Made by a program: the position numbers and the translations under genes. Below, in pieces: positions 48,771-61,072 of a stretch of DNA of 61,861 bases. The DNA comes from Rubrivivax sp. (lineage in GTDB: Bacteria > Pseudomonadota > Gammaproteobacteria > Burkholderiales > Burkholderiaceae_C): NCBI GenBank assembly GCA_030681795.1, contig JAUXRG010000003.1:1-61861 (forward strand), given 5' to 3'. The stretch's first letter is position 1. Each line of letters starts with the position of its first letter. The notes under the pieces are model-generated. The model searched no databases. It saw only the letters and a program-made list of their open reading frames with translations, and was not told the origin of the DNA.

Positions 48771-50512
48771 GGGGCCAGGCGCGCTTTCACGGTCTGCACC
48801 GCATCGGCCAGCGCCACCGTCGCTGCCACGGCTTCGCGGCGGCCCTGCACTTCCAGGTGGCCAGCCTTCAGGCCACGGTCGGAAATCACCACCCGCAGCG
48901 GCACGCCGATGAGTTCCCAGTCGGCGAACATCGCGCCGGGGCGCTCGCCACGGTCGTCGAGCACCACATCGATGCCGGCTGCAGCCAGTTCATCGTGCAG
49001 CTGGTCGGCGGCGGCCCTGACCTCCGCGCTGCGCTCGTAGCCGATCGGGCAGAGCACCACGCTGAACGGCGCCATACCCGTCGGCCAGATGATGCCGCGC
49101 TCGTCGTGGTTCTGCTCGATCGCCGCGCCCAGCAGGCGTGTCACGCCGATGCCGTAACAGCCCATCACGAAGAGTTGCGGCTTGCCGTTCTCGTCGAGGA
49201 AGCTTGCCTTCAAGGGCGCGCTGTATTTGGTGCCGAGCAGGAAGATATGCCCGACTTCGATGCCGCGCTGGATGGCGAGCACGCCCTTGCCGTCGGGCGA
49301 GGGGTCGCCGGCGACGACGTTGCGGATGTCGGCCACCACATCGGGCTCGGGCAGATCACGGCCCCAGTTCACGCCGGTGAGGTGAAAGTCGGCCGCATTC
49401 GCACCGCAGACGAAGTCGCCCATCGCCGCCACGGTGCGGTCGGCCACGATCCTGATGGGCTTTCGCGGGGCCAGCGGCCCGAGGTAGCCCGGCTTGCAAC
49501 CGAAGTGATCTTCGATCTCGGCCACGGTGGCGAAGCGGAAACCTTCCTTCAGGCCCGGCACCTTGCCGGCCTTGACTTCGTTGAGACTGTGGTCGCCGCG
49601 CACGAGCAGCAGCCATACGGTGGTCTTGACCGCATCGCCAGCTTCGTTCTTCTCGTCGGTGGCCAGCACCAGCGACTTCACCGTGTGCTCCAGCGGCAGG
49701 CCGAGCAGCACGGCCACGTCTTCGCAGGTGCCTTTTCCGGGCGTGGGCGTCTGGGCCATGGCCTGCGCCCCTGCGGCACGCTGTTCGAGGAGCGGCAAGG
49801 CCTCGGCCAGCTCGATGTTGGCGGCGTAGTCGCTGCCGGGGCAATAGACGATGGCGTCCTCGCCGGTATCGGCGATGACCTGGAACTCCTGCGAGACGTC
49901 GCCGCCGATGGCCCCGGTGTCCGCCGCCACGGCGCGGTACTGCAGGCCCATGCGGTCGAAGATGGCGCAGTACGCCTTGAACATCGCGTCGTAGCTGCGG
50001 CGCCCCGCCTCGACGTCGCGGTCGAAGGAGTAGGCATCCTTCATCGTGAACTCGCGGCCGCGCATCACGCCGAAACGCGGACGGCGCTCGTCGCGGAATT
50101 TGGTCTGGATGTGATAGAAATTTCGTGGCAGTTGCCTATAGCTGCGCAGTTCCTGACGCGCGATGTCAGTGATGACCTCTTCGCTGGTGGGCTGGATGAC
50201 GAAGTCGCGGTCGTGGCGGTCCTTCACGCGCATCAGTTCGGGGCCGTACTGCTGAAAGCGGCCGCTCTCCTGCCACAGCTCCGCGGGCTGCACCACTGGC
50301 ATCAGCAACTCGACGGCGCCGGCGCGGTTCATCTCCTCGCGGATGATCGCTTCGACCTTGCGGATCACGCGCAGGCCCAGCGGCATGTAGCTGTAGATGC
50401 CCGCGCCCAGGCGCTTGATGAAACCGGCCCGCATCATGAGCCGGTGGCTCGCGATTTCGGCGTCGGCCGGCGCTTCCTTGAGGGTGGAGATAAAGGTCGC
50501 TGTGGCTTTCAT
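48767..50512 (-). CDS. proS: Prolyl-tRNA synthetase, bacterial long form
   Basis: Class II synthetase, 581 residues. Motif 2 region [17 protein letters not shown], an editing (INS/YbaK-like) insertion at about 225-400, motif 3 [13 protein letters not shown], and a C-terminal anticodon-binding domain. ATG 50512. Next to a divergent rppH, 154 bases between starts. The tRNA-Pro gene at 55307 is one of its substrates. Confidence 0.97.
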   Translation of the reverse strand: MKATATFISTLKEAPADAEIASHRLMMRAGFIKRLGAGIYSYMPLGLRVIRKVEAIIREEMNRAGAVELLMPVVQPAELWQESGRFQQYGPELMRVKDRHDRDFVIQPTSEEVITDIARQELRSYRQLPRNFYHIQTKFRDERRPRFGVMRGREFTMKDAYSFDRDVEAGRRSYDAMFKAYCAIFDRMGLQYRAVAADTGAIGGDVSQEFQVIADTGEDAIVYCPGSDYAANIELAEALPLLEQRAAGAQAMAQTPTPGKGTCEDVAVLLGLPLEHTVKSLVLATDEKNEAGDAVKTTVWLLLVRGDHSLNEVKAGKVPGLKEGFRFATVAEIEDHFGCKPGYLGPLAPRKPIRIVADRTVAAMGDFVCGANAADFHLTGVNWGRDLPEPDVVADIRNVVAGDPSPDGKGVLAIQRGIEVGHIFLLGTKYSAPLKASFLDENGKPQLFVMGCYGIGVTRLLGAAIEQNHDERGIIWPTGMAPFSVVLCPIGYERSAEVRAAADQLHDELAAAGIDVVLDDRGERPGAMFADWELIGVPLRVVISDRGLKAGHLEVQGRREAVAATVALADAVQTVKARLAP

Positions 50513-50626
50513 GGGGGTGCACTCTGCACGCGGCGACCGGCGGGTCAACCGGCCCCCTGAGGGGCGCGATTCAACCCCGTCTGGCGCATGCGGGTTAGCG
50601 AGAGTTCGCCCGCCGCGCAGTGCCGG

Positions 50627-50635
50627 TGCAATAAT
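50627..50635 (+). promoter_or_regulatory. Extended -10 promoter of rppH
   Basis: TGC followed by AATAAT (50630-50635) is an extended -10 element. There is no fitting -35. Predicted start near 50642 gives a 25-base leader. Confidence 0.42.
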
Positions 50636-50666
50636 GATTTCAGTCAAAAAAATTCGGGGTCTGATT

Positions 50667-51251
50667 ATGCTCGACCGGGAAGGCTTCAGGCCCAACGTCG
50701 GCATCATCCTGCTCAACTCGCGCAATCAAGTCTTCTGGGGCAAGCGGCTGCGCACGCACTCGTGGCAGTTCCCTCAAGGCGGCATCAAGCACGGCGAGTC
50801 GCCCGAGCAGGCGATGCTCCGCGAATTGCAGGAAGAAGTGGGCCTGCTGCCGGAGCATGTGCAGATCGTCGCGCGCACCCGCGAATGGCTGCGCTACGAG
50901 GTACCTGAACACTTCATCCGCAAGGATGCCCGCGGCCACTACCGTGGGCAGAAGCAGATCTGGTTCCTGCTGCGGCTGCTCGGCCACGACAGCGACATGA
51001 ACCTGCGCGCCACCGACCATCCGGAGTTCGACGCCTGGCGCTGGAACGAGTACTGGGTGCCGCTGGACATGGTGATCGAGTTCAAGCGCAACGTGTACGA
51101 GATGGCGCTGACCGAACTGGCGCGTTACCTGCCTCGCACCAACGGCCACAACCGCTACCTGCGCTCGGGCCTGCGCTCGCAACCACTGGAAAGCGAAGCC
51201 CCGGGGCCGGCGCGGCTGCCGCCCGAAGGCGAACCCTCGCCAGCCAAGTAG
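50667..51251 (+). CDS. rppH: RNA pyrophosphohydrolase (Nudix)
   Basis: Removes pyrophosphate from mRNA 5' ends to start decay. 194 residues from ATG 50667. N-terminal [19 protein letters not shown] and QFPQGGI are RppH-typical. Nudix box GxxxxxExxxxxxxREUxEExGU at about 38-60 (GGIKHGES...RELQEEVG). The Pro-rich tail is extra. Tail-to-tail with proB, 4 bases apart. Confidence 0.95.
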   Translation: MLDREGFRPNVGIILLNSRNQVFWGKRLRTHSWQFPQGGIKHGESPEQAMLRELQEEVGLLPEHVQIVARTREWLRYEVPEHFIRKDARGHYRGQKQIWFLLRLLGHDSDMNLRATDHPEFDAWRWNEYWVPLDMVIEFKRNVYEMALTELARYLPRTNGHNRYLRSGLRSQPLESEAPGPARLPPEGEPSPAK

Positions 51252-51255
51252 CGGG

Positions 51256-53446
<2,191 letters not shown>

Positions 53447-53467
53447 TTAGCCAAAGGCCTAAATGAA

Positions 53468-53491
53468 GAAGCCCCGGCAGGCCGGGGCTTC
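53468..53491 (-). terminator. Hairpin between rpmA and obgE
   Basis: GAAGCCCCGGC (53468-53478) and GCCGGGGCTTC (53481-53491) are a perfect 11-base inverted repeat. On the minus strand it is followed by TTCATTTAGG, a weak U-rich tract. It may partly end transcription after the ribosomal protein genes. Confidence 0.6.
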
Positions 53492-53514
53492 GCTGGTTGG
53501 AGCGAAGGAACGCG

Positions 53515-53772
53515 TCAGACCGACTTGACGAATACGGTCTGGCGGTTGAGTTCGCCCTTGATCTCGAACGAGACCGCCCCATCGATCAGCGCGAAAAGCG
53601 TGTGGTCCTTGCCGATGCCGACATTGGTGCCCGGGTGGAACCGGGTGCCACGCTGGCGCACGATGATCGAACCGGCCGAGACCTGCTGGCCGCCGAACAC
53701 CTTGACGCCGAGCATCTTCGGCTTCGAGTCGCGGCCGTTGCGGGTGGAGCCGCCGCCCTTTTTCTGTGCCAT
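53515..53772 (-). CDS. rpmA: 50S ribosomal protein L27
   Basis: 85 residues, complete. [19 protein letters not shown] then [21 protein letters not shown] and [19 protein letters not shown]. The N-terminus reaches the peptidyl-transferase centre. 12 bases after rplU. Confidence 0.98.
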   Translation of the reverse strand: MAQKKGGGSTRNGRDSKPKMLGVKVFGGQQVSAGSIIVRQRGTRFHPGTNVGIGKDHTLFALIDGAVSFEIKGELNRQTVFVKSV

Positions 53773-53784
53773 GAGTCAGCTCCT

Positions 53785-54096
53785 TCAGGCGTTGATCGAG
53801 CCGATCTGCAGCTCGGTATAGCACTGGCGGTGACCGCCATGCTTCTGGTAATGCTTGCGGCGGCGCATCTTGAAGATGCGCACCTTGTCGTACTTGCCGT
53901 GGGCCACCACCGTGGCCTTGACGTTCGCACCCGCGACCCAGGGAGCACCGACCTTCAGATCCGCACCGCTTCCAACGGCGAGCACCTGCTCGATCACGAC
54001 TTCCTGGCCCACGTCCGCAGCAATCTGTTCTACTTTAATTTTCTCGCCGGCAGCAACCTTGTATTGTTTGCCACCGGTTTTTATGACCGCGTACAT
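53785..54096 (-). CDS. rplU: 50S ribosomal protein L21
   Basis: 103 residues from ATG 54096. [14 protein letters not shown], then [24 protein letters not shown]. The frame is open upstream but that part is leader. First gene of rplU-rpmA-obgE-proB. Confidence 0.98.
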   Translation of the reverse strand: MYAVIKTGGKQYKVAAGEKIKVEQIAADVGQEVVIEQVLAVGSGADLKVGAPWVAGANVKATVVAHGKYDKVRIFKMRRRKHYQKHGGHRQCYTELQIGSINA

Positions 54097-54171
54097 GTGA
54101 GACCCTTCCAAAGAACCCCGCGCTCTGGTCAACCCCTGAGAGGGAGCCGCCCTGTCGGCGCAGAGCCTCAG

Positions 54172-54177
54172 ACTATA
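54172..54177 (-). promoter_or_regulatory. -10 box of the rplU operon
   Basis: TATAGT on the minus strand, giving a leader of about 69 bases before rplU that is rich in short inverted repeats. No -35 at ideal spacing. Faces the ispB -10 box about 50 bases away. Confidence 0.45.
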
Positions 54178-54229
54178 GCATTTCATGGCCTTCCAAGCAG
54201 CATCCAGCCGAGTTCCCGGCCCCGGTTCC

Positions 54230-54235
54230 TATAAT
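54230..54235 (+). promoter_or_regulatory. -10 box of ispB
   Basis: Perfect TATAAT. The predicted start point near 54242 lies upstream of GTG 54263 and downstream of an in-frame ATG at 54185, so it helps to decide the ispB start. Confidence 0.6.
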
Positions 54236-54262
54236 CGTGCCTTCGCCCGAACTGCGCGCCCT

Positions 54263-55246
54263 GTGCTCGAATCCACCGCACCACCCGCCACCCCCGCGGA
54301 GCCGATCGATCTGGCCATGCAGCGCGTGGACGAAGTCATCCGCGAGCGTCTGTCCTCGCGCGTGGCGCTGATCGACCAGATCTCACACTACATCATCGGC
54401 GCCGGCGGCAAGCGCATCCGGCCCCGGCTCGTGCTCCTGCTCTCGGAGGCCCTGGGCTTCGACGGCCCGGAACGCTTCGAGCTGGCCGCCATTGTCGAAT
54501 TCATACACACCGCAACGCTGTTGCATGACGACGTCGTCGATGAGTCGGCCCTGCGTCGCGGCCGCGCCACCGCCAACGCCGCCTTCGGCAACGCCGCCAG
54601 TGTCCTGGTGGGTGACTTCCTCTATTCGCGGGCTTTCCAGATGATGGTGTCCGTGAACCGCATGCGGGTGCTGAACGTGCTGGCCGACGCGACCAACGTC
54701 ATCGCCGAAGGCGAGGTCCTGCAGCTGATGAACATGCACGACCCGGATCTGACCGTGGCTGACTACCTTCAGGTGATCCGCTTCAAGACCGCCAAGCTGT
54801 TCGAGGCCAGCGCCCGACTCGGCGCGGTGCTGGCCGGCGCAAGTTCCCCGCTGGAAGAGGCTTGCGCGGACTTCGGCCGCTCGCTCGGCACCGCCTTCCA
54901 GCTGGTGGATGACCTGCTCGACTATGAAGGCAACAGCGACGAGCTGGGCAAGAACGTCGGCGACGACTTGCGCGAAGGCAAACCCACGCTGCCGCTGCTG
55001 TTGGCGATGGAGCGCGGCACGCAGGCCGAGCGGGCGCTCATTCGACACGCCATAGAACACGGCGAGTTGCAGAAGTTGCCCGATATCCTGGCCATCGTTC
55101 GAAGCACGGGCGCGCTCGACGCCACGCGCGCCGCAGCACAAAGCGAGGCCGACCTGGCACGCGCCGTACTCGACGCCCTGCCCCCTTCGAGGGCCCGCGA
55201 CGCTCTGCTAGAATTATGTGTTCGGTCGATCCACAGGTCTTCGTGA
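54263..55246 (+). CDS. ispB: Octaprenyl diphosphate synthase
   Basis: Trans-polyprenyl synthase making the ubiquinone side chain. 327 residues from GTG 54263, chosen because TATAAT at 54230 lies inside any longer version. GGKRIRPRLVLLL, first Asp-rich motif LLHDDVVDE, second DDLLDYEGN. Chain length cannot be read with certainty; octaprenyl is usual in this group. Confidence 0.94.
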   Translation: MLESTAPPATPAEPIDLAMQRVDEVIRERLSSRVALIDQISHYIIGAGGKRIRPRLVLLLSEALGFDGPERFELAAIVEFIHTATLLHDDVVDESALRRGRATANAAFGNAASVLVGDFLYSRAFQMMVSVNRMRVLNVLADATNVIAEGEVLQLMNMHDPDLTVADYLQVIRFKTAKLFEASARLGAVLAGASSPLEEACADFGRSLGTAFQLVDDLLDYEGNSDELGKNVGDDLREGKPTLPLLLAMERGTQAERALIRHAIEHGELQKLPDILAIVRSTGALDATRAAAQSEADLARAVLDALPPSRARDALLELCVRSIHRSS

Positions 55247-55306
55247 TGCGAAGCGCGTGAATCCGGCCGGCGGTGGCTGGCGGCTCTTGGGCTGCTGCGG
55301 CCGAAT

Positions 55307-55383
55307 CGGGGTGTAGCTTAGCCTGGTAGAGCGCTACGTTCGGGACGTAGAGGCCGGAGGTTCGAATCCTCTCACCCCGACCA
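55307..55383 (+). tRNA. tRNA-Pro (CGG)
   Basis: 77 bases with encoded CCA. Acceptor CGGGGTG/CACCCCG, anticodon stem CTACG/CGTAG with loop TTCGGGA (anticodon CGG), T arm GGAGGTTCGAATCCTCT. C1-G72 is typical of bacterial tRNA-Pro. TAGAAT at 55209-55214 inside ispB is a possible -10. Confidence 0.95.
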
Positions 55384-55531
55384 GATCTCCGCGCCGCTGC
55401 ACGGCGCATCCCTCGGCAAGAGGTCGCCTGTAACCAATCGTCTGCGCCAGTCGCAAGCGGCTGTTCAGCGTTTACACCCCGAGGCGGATCGGCGATGATC
55501 TTTAGCCTATGCAAGTGCTGAGCTGACCTCG

Positions 55532-57256
55532 ATGGCCACGGAGACGCAGGTCGAATCGCCACAATCCTCGCTCTCGGGCGTGGCCCGCGTGCTCGTCAAC
55601 GCCGGCAAGTTGACGGCCAAGGCCGCCGAAGAACTGATCAAGAACGCGCGCGAACGCAAGATCAGCTTTGTGTCGGCCGTTGTCAGTGCTGGCGCCGTCA
55701 AACCCGACGACGTGGCCCACACGCTGTCCGCCGCGCTGGCGCTGCCCCTGGTCGATCTGAACGCGGTCGACATGCACAAGCTGCCGCGAAACCTCGTCGA
55801 CCAGAAAATTGCCAACCAGTACCAGCTCATGGTGCTGGGCAAACGCGGCAACCGCCTGTTCATAGGCGCCGCCGACCCCACCGACCAGGAAGCGGTTGAG
55901 CGCATCAAGTTCGCCACCCAGCTCACGCCGGAATGGGTGATCGTCGAGTACGACAAGCTAATGCGCCAGCTCGAGGCCCAGGGCACCAGCGCAAACGAGG
56001 TGCTGGAGAACCTGGCCAGCGCCGACTTCGATTTCGACGTCACCGACGAGGAAACGCCCACGGCGGAGGCGGCCGATGTCACCACCGAGGTCGAAGACGC
56101 TCCGGTGGTGCGCTTCCTGCAGAAGATGCTGATCGACGCCATCAACATGCGCGCGTCAGACCTGCACTTCGAGCCCTACGAATACACCTACCGCGTGCGC
56201 TTTCGCATTGACGGCGAGCTGAGGGAAATCACCCAGCCCCCGGTGGCCATCAAGGACAAGCTGGCCTCGCGCATCAAGGTCATCTCGCGCATGGACATCG
56301 CCGAAAAGCGCGTCCCGCAGGATGGCCGGATGAAGCTGAAATTCGGCTCCAAGGCGATCGACTTTCGCGTCAGCACGCTGCCCACGCTGTTTGGCGAAAA
56401 GGTCGTGATCCGGATCCTTGACCCGAGCAGCGCCAAGCTGGGCATCGAGGCGCTGGGCTACGAGAAGATCGAAAAGGACCGGCTGATGCAGTGCATCTCC
56501 CGGCCCTACGGCATGATCCTCGTCACCGGGCCCACCGGCAGCGGCAAGACGGTGTCGCTGTACACCTGCCTGAACATCCTCAACCAGCCCGGCGTGAATA
56601 TCGCCACGGTGGAAGACCCGGCCGAAATCAACCTGCCGGGCATCAACCAGGTCAATGTCAACGACAGGGCGGGGCTCACCTTCGCCGCGGCACTGAAGTC
56701 CTTCCTGCGCCAGGATCCGGACATCATCATGGTGGGCGAAATCCGTGACCTCGAGACCGCCGACATCGCCCTCAAGGCGGCCCAAACGGGCCACCTGGTG
56801 CTGAGCACGCTGCACACGAACGACGCCCCCACCACCCTCACGCGCTTGCTGAATATGGGCGTGGCGCCTTTCAACATCGCCTCCAGCGTGCTCTTGATCA
56901 CGGCCCAGCGCCTGGCGCGCAAGCTGTGCGAAAACTGCAAGAAACCAGCCGACTACCCGCGCGATTCGCTGCTCAAGGCCGGGTTCAAGGCCGAGGAACT
57001 CGATGGCAACTGGAAGCCTTACCGGGCCGTGGGCTGCTCGTCATGCAACAACGGCTACAAGGGCCGGGTCGGCATTTACCAAGTGATGCCCATCACCGAG
57101 GCCATCCAGCGCATCATCCTGACCGAAGGCTCGGCACTCGACATCGCCAAGCAGGCCGCGCTCGAAGGTGTGCGAGATTTGCGCCAATCCGGCCTGATCA
57201 AGGTGCGTGCCGGTGTCACGACGCTCGAAGAAGTGATCACGGTCACCAACGAATAG
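55532..57256 (+). CDS. pilB: Type IV pilus extension ATPase PilB
   Basis: Hexameric AAA+ ATPase powering pilus extension. 574 residues: N-terminal MshEN-like domain (about 15-165), Walker A GPTGSGKT at 333-340, Asp box VEDPAEINLPGINQ, Walker B IIMVGEIRD, His box TGHLVLSTLHTND, and a zinc tetracysteine (CENC...CSSC). First of pilB-pilC-pilD-coaE. Confidence 0.97.
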   Translation: MATETQVESPQSSLSGVARVLVNAGKLTAKAAEELIKNARERKISFVSAVVSAGAVKPDDVAHTLSAALALPLVDLNAVDMHKLPRNLVDQKIANQYQLMVLGKRGNRLFIGAADPTDQEAVERIKFATQLTPEWVIVEYDKLMRQLEAQGTSANEVLENLASADFDFDVTDEETPTAEAADVTTEVEDAPVVRFLQKMLIDAINMRASDLHFEPYEYTYRVRFRIDGELREITQPPVAIKDKLASRIKVISRMDIAEKRVPQDGRMKLKFGSKAIDFRVSTLPTLFGEKVVIRILDPSSAKLGIEALGYEKIEKDRLMQCISRPYGMILVTGPTGSGKTVSLYTCLNILNQPGVNIATVEDPAEINLPGINQVNVNDRAGLTFAAALKSFLRQDPDIIMVGEIRDLETADIALKAAQTGHLVLSTLHTNDAPTTLTRLLNMGVAPFNIASSVLLITAQRLARKLCENCKKPADYPRDSLLKAGFKAEELDGNWKPYRAVGCSSCNNGYKGRVGIYQVMPITEAIQRIILTEGSALDIAKQAALEGVRDLRQSGLIKVRAGVTTLEEVITVTNE

Positions 57257-57298
57257 CCGATAACCCCTCATCCCCGCAAAGCGCAGCTCCTCATACCC

Positions 57299-58519
57299 AT
57301 GGCCACAGCAGCACTGCCCAAACCCGGCAAAGAAATCATTTTCGAGTGGGAAGGCAAGGACCGGAACGGCAAGGTCGTGCGCGGCGAGATGCGCGCCGGC
57401 GGCGAGTCGGTGGTGAATGCCAGCCTGCGCCGCCAGGGCATCCTCATCACCCGGGTGAAAAAGCGCCGCACCAGCGGTGGCCGCTCGATCAAGCAAAAGG
57501 ACATCGCCATCTTCACGCGCCAGCTGGCGACGATGATGAAGGCCGGTGTGCCGCTGCTGCAATCCTTCGACATCGTCGCGCGCGGCAGCACCAATCCGCG
57601 CATGACCAAGTTGCTGAACGACATTCGCTCTGACGTCGAGACCGGCACCAGCCTGTCCTCAGCCTTCCGCAAGCACCCGCTGCACTTCGACGCGCTCTAC
57701 TGCAACCTGGTCGAGGCGGGTGAAGCCGCTGGCATCCTGGAAACGCTGCTCGAGCGGCTGGCGATGTACCAGGAGAAGACCCTCGAGATCAAGCGCAAGA
57801 TCAAGTCGGCGCTGATCTATCCGGTCGCGGTGCTGGTGGTGGCCTTCGTGGTGGTCGCGGTCATCATGATCTTCGTGATCCCGGCCTTCAAGGAGGTCTT
57901 CACCTCCTTCGGAGCCGACCTCCCAGCCCCGACGCTGTTCGTGATGGCCGTATCGGAGATCTTCGTCAGTTACTGGTGGCTGATCTTCGGCGTCATCATT
58001 GGCGGCACCTATTTCTTCTTCGAGTCGTGGAAGCGATCCGAGAAGATGCAGAAGACCATGGACCGGCTGCTACTGAAAGTGCCGGTGTTCGGTGACTTGG
58101 TCTACAAGTCGGCCGTCGCGCGCTGGACTCGCACGCTCGCCACGATGTTCGCAGCCGGCGTGCCGCTGGTCGAGGCGCTCGACTCGGTCGGCGGTGCGGC
58201 AGGCAATGCCGTGTTCGCCGAAGCGACAGAGCAGATCCAGAAGGACGTTTCCACGGGTACCGCGCTGACAACGTCCATGCAGGCCACGGGAATCTTCCCC
58301 GTGATGGTGCTGCAGATGGCAGCCATCGGCGAGGAATCCGGTGCGCTCGATCACATGCTGTCGAAGTCCGCCGAGTTCTACGAGGCTGAGGTCGACGAAG
58401 CCGTCAAGGGCCTGTCGAGCCTGCTCGAGCCGATCATCATCGTCGTGCTGGGCACCATTATCGGCGGCATCGTGGTCTCGATGTACCTGCCGATCTTCAA
58501 GCTCGGTCAAGTGGTCTGA
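57299..58519 (+). CDS. pilC: Type IV pilus inner-membrane platform PilC
   Basis: 406 residues, GspF fold: two repeated cytoplasmic domains (IFTRQLATMMKAGVPL and WTRTLATMFAAGVPL are the matching segments) and three membrane helices. Connects PilB to the pilus. 42 bases after pilB. Confidence 0.97.
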   Translation: MATAALPKPGKEIIFEWEGKDRNGKVVRGEMRAGGESVVNASLRRQGILITRVKKRRTSGGRSIKQKDIAIFTRQLATMMKAGVPLLQSFDIVARGSTNPRMTKLLNDIRSDVETGTSLSSAFRKHPLHFDALYCNLVEAGEAAGILETLLERLAMYQEKTLEIKRKIKSALIYPVAVLVVAFVVVAVIMIFVIPAFKEVFTSFGADLPAPTLFVMAVSEIFVSYWWLIFGVIIGGTYFFFESWKRSEKMQKTMDRLLLKVPVFGDLVYKSAVARWTRTLATMFAAGVPLVEALDSVGGAAGNAVFAEATEQIQKDVSTGTALTTSMQATGIFPVMVLQMAAIGEESGALDHMLSKSAEFYEAEVDEAVKGLSSLLEPIIIVVLGTIIGGIVVSMYLPIFKLGQVV

Positions 58520-58533
58520 GCACGCCCGGAGGC

Positions 58534-59385
58534 ATGTCGTCCGACCTGCAGGGCGCGCTGCTGTCGCCCTGGACGCTGGGGCTGCTCGGGCTGTGCATCG
58601 GCAGCTTTCTCAATGTCGTCATCCACCGTCTCCCCCAGATGATGGAGCGGGCCTGGCGACTCGAAAGCGCCGAACTGCTTGGGGTCGCGGCACCGGAGTC
58701 GCCCGAGCTCACACTGGCGAAGCCCGCCTCGCGCTGCCCGCAATGCGGTCACCGCATCCGCTGGTTCGAGAATGTCCCGGTGCTGAGCTGGCTGCTGTTG
58801 CGCGGACGCTGTTCGGCCTGCAAGACGCCGATCTCTCCGCGCTATCCGTTCGTCGAGATCGCGACTGGGCTGTTGTTCGCGTTGCTGGCCTGGCGCTTCG
58901 GTGCGCAGCCGACGGTGCTGGCCTGGTGCACCTTCGTCGCCGTCCTGCTGGCACTGTCCGGCATCGACTGGGATACGACCCTCCTGCCCGACAGCCTCAC
59001 GTTGCCGCTGCTCTGGGCCGGGCTGGTGGCTGCCGCACTCGGCTGGACGCTGCCACTCCCGACGGCCCTCTGGGGCGCGGTGTTCGGCTACCTGTCGCTG
59101 TGGTCGGTGTACTGGCTGTTCAAGCTCACCACGGGCAAGGAGGGCATGGGCGCGGGCGACTTCAAGCTGCTGGCGGCTCTCGGCGCATGGCTCGGGTGGC
59201 AGATGCTGCTCCCCATCGTGCTCGGGGCGTCCTTGATCGGTGCCGTCGTCGGCATCGCCATGAAGTTGGGCGGCGCTCTGCACGAAGGGCGCTACGTGCC
59301 CTTCGGCCCCTTCCTGGCCGGTGCCGGACTGGTCGTTCTGTACGCAGGCTCCGAGCGTGTGATGGGCTGGCTCGGCTGGGCCTGA
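58534..59385 (+). CDS. pilD: Prepilin peptidase/N-methyltransferase PilD
   Basis: Aspartic protease cleaving and methylating prepilins. 283 residues, about eight membrane helices. Cytoplasmic zinc motif CPQC...CSAC, catalytic aspartates in GIDWDTTLLPD and GMGAGDFKLLA. 14 bases after pilC and 6 before coaE. Confidence 0.96.
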   Translation: MSSDLQGALLSPWTLGLLGLCIGSFLNVVIHRLPQMMERAWRLESAELLGVAAPESPELTLAKPASRCPQCGHRIRWFENVPVLSWLLLRGRCSACKTPISPRYPFVEIATGLLFALLAWRFGAQPTVLAWCTFVAVLLALSGIDWDTTLLPDSLTLPLLWAGLVAAALGWTLPLPTALWGAVFGYLSLWSVYWLFKLTTGKEGMGAGDFKLLAALGAWLGWQMLLPIVLGASLIGAVVGIAMKLGGALHEGRYVPFGPFLAGAGLVVLYAGSERVMGWLGWA

Positions 59386-59391
59386 GGCTCG

Positions 59392-60012
59392 ATGGGAAGC
59401 GACCGCACCGGCTTGCGCATCGGCCTCACCGGAGGCATCGGCAGCGGCAAGAGCACGGTGGCCGCGCTGCTCGTCGGACGAGGAGCCGTGCTGGTCGATA
59501 CCGATGCGATCGCACGCGCACTCACCGCGCCGGGCGGAGCCGCAGTTTCGGCACTGCTCGCGCAGTTCGGTCCTGACTGTATCGACAGCGAGGATGGCGG
59601 TCTCGCCCGTGCCTGGATGAGAAACAAGGCGTTCTCCGATCCTGCCGTGCGCCTTCAGCTCGAAGCCATCCTCCATCCCTTGATCCGCGACGAGACGGAG
59701 AAGCTCGCGTCCGCCGCATCCGCTGCGGCCTGCGTCGTGTTCGACGTTCCGCTGTTGGTCGAGTCGGGTCGCTGGCGAGATCGCGTCGATCGGGTGCTGG
59801 CGGTCGATTGCCCCGAGGAGATCCAGATCGACCGTGTCGTACGACGCTCCCAATGGACCCCTGACGAAGTGCGGCGCGTGATGGCGCAGCAGGCTCCGCG
59901 GCGCCTCCGTCGCGCCGCCGCCGACGCCGTGATCGACAACCGGCGAGACACGGTCGATGCGCTGCAGGCGGCCGTCGATGCGCTGTGGAGGCACTGGATC
60001 GACGAACGCTGA
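59392..60012 (+). CDS. coaE: Dephospho-CoA kinase
   Basis: Last step of CoA synthesis. 206 residues. Walker A GGIGSGKST at 14-22, DTDAIAR, FDVPLLVES and RRSQWTPDEVRRVM lid. In the classic pilD-coaE-zapD-yacG order. Confidence 0.96.
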   Translation: MGSDRTGLRIGLTGGIGSGKSTVAALLVGRGAVLVDTDAIARALTAPGGAAVSALLAQFGPDCIDSEDGGLARAWMRNKAFSDPAVRLQLEAILHPLIRDETEKLASAASAAACVVFDVPLLVESGRWRDRVDRVLAVDCPEEIQIDRVVRRSQWTPDEVRRVMAQQAPRRLRRAAADAVIDNRRDTVDALQAAVDALWRHWIDER

Positions 60013-60081
60013 GACCCGGCGCCCGCTCGGCGCGAACCCTGTGGAACAATCAACCGCGTTGCAGCGCGCAGGTGGCCCGCC

Positions 60082-60834
60082 TTGATCCTCTACGAGTACC
60101 CTTTGAACGAGAGCATCCGCACGATGCTTCGCCTCGAACACCTGTTCGAGCGGCTCACGGTGCTGGCCGACCGCGACGCGGCGATCGACCATCACTTCGC
60201 CATCGCGACGATCTTCGAGATCATGGATGTCGCATCCCGGGCCGACCTGAAGAGCGATCTGCTCAAGGACCTGGAGCGCCACAAGACGCAGCTTGCCCAG
60301 TACCGCGGCAATCCGTCCATCTCCGAGGCCGCGCTCGATCAGGTCATCCTTCGCATCGACGAGGCCTTTGCGTCGCTGAACCATCTGCCTGGCAAGGCCG
60401 GTCATGCGCTGACCACGAACGAGTGGTTGATGGGCATCCGCAGCCGCATCAGCATCCCCGGAGGCACCTGCGAGTTCGATCTGCCGGGCTATTACGCTTG
60501 GCAGCACGAGAGCGTGGCCCACCGCAAGGCCGACCTGCAGCGCTGGATGGCGACGCTGCTGCCGCTCGCCGACGCCTTGAAGGTGCTGATGGCCCTGCTT
60601 CGCGAATCGGGCAGCCCGCACATGGTGGTCGCCGCCGCCGGCCAGTATCAGCAGAGCCTGCCGCCAGGGCGCAGCTTCAGCCTGATGCGGGTGCGTCTGG
60701 AAGAATCGGCCGGTCTGGTGCCGGAGATCAGCGGCCACCGGCTGATGGCGTCGATCCGGCTCATGCGGCAAGACGGAGAAGGCCGCTTGCGGCCCAGTGG
60801 TGATGACGTGAGCTTCGAGCTCACGCTGTGCTGA
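60082..60834 (+). CDS. zapD: Cell division protein ZapD
   Basis: FtsZ-bundling protein, 250 residues. Starts at TTG 60082: the sequence from there ([21 protein letters not shown]) is the normal family N-terminus and no ATG/GTG precedes it. AGGTGG 60070-60075 is a ribosome binding site. Also SISEAALDQ and [11 protein letters not shown]. Confidence 0.94.
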   Translation: MILYEYPLNESIRTMLRLEHLFERLTVLADRDAAIDHHFAIATIFEIMDVASRADLKSDLLKDLERHKTQLAQYRGNPSISEAALDQVILRIDEAFASLNHLPGKAGHALTTNEWLMGIRSRISIPGGTCEFDLPGYYAWQHESVAHRKADLQRWMATLLPLADALKVLMALLRESGSPHMVVAAAGQYQQSLPPGRSFSLMRVRLEESAGLVPEISGHRLMASIRLMRQDGEGRLRPSGDDVSFELTLC

Positions 60835-60853
60835 CGAGCGCACTCCTGCGTCG

Positions 60854-61048
60854 ATGACCGGCAGCGACATCCCGCCACGCACCGTGCGCTGCCCGGGCTG
60901 CGGCCAGTTCAGCGTCTATGCGTCGACCAATCCCTACCGGCCGTTCTGCAGCGAGCGCTGCAAGAACGGCGATCTGGGCGCCTGGGCCAACGAACGCTAT
61001 CGCGTCGAGGCCTCGCCGCCCGTGGAAGGCGACGATGCGGAGCACTGA
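60854..61048 (+). CDS. yacG: DNA gyrase inhibitor YacG
   Basis: 64 residues. Zinc site C13, C16 (RCPGCG), C32, C36 (FCSERC), then [12 protein letters not shown]. In E. coli it binds GyrB. 19 bases after zapD. Convergent with mutT, 24 bases between stops. Confidence 0.95.
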   Translation: MTGSDIPPRTVRCPGCGQFSVYASTNPYRPFCSERCKNGDLGAWANERYRVEASPPVEGDDAEH

Positions 61049-61072
61049 CACGCCAAACCGTAGGGCTGTGCG

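Noticed and set aside
54185..54262. ispB start at ATG 54185
   Set aside because: The perfect TATAAT at 54230-54235 lies inside that extension, and the added residues do not resemble the family; GTG 54263 is preferred.
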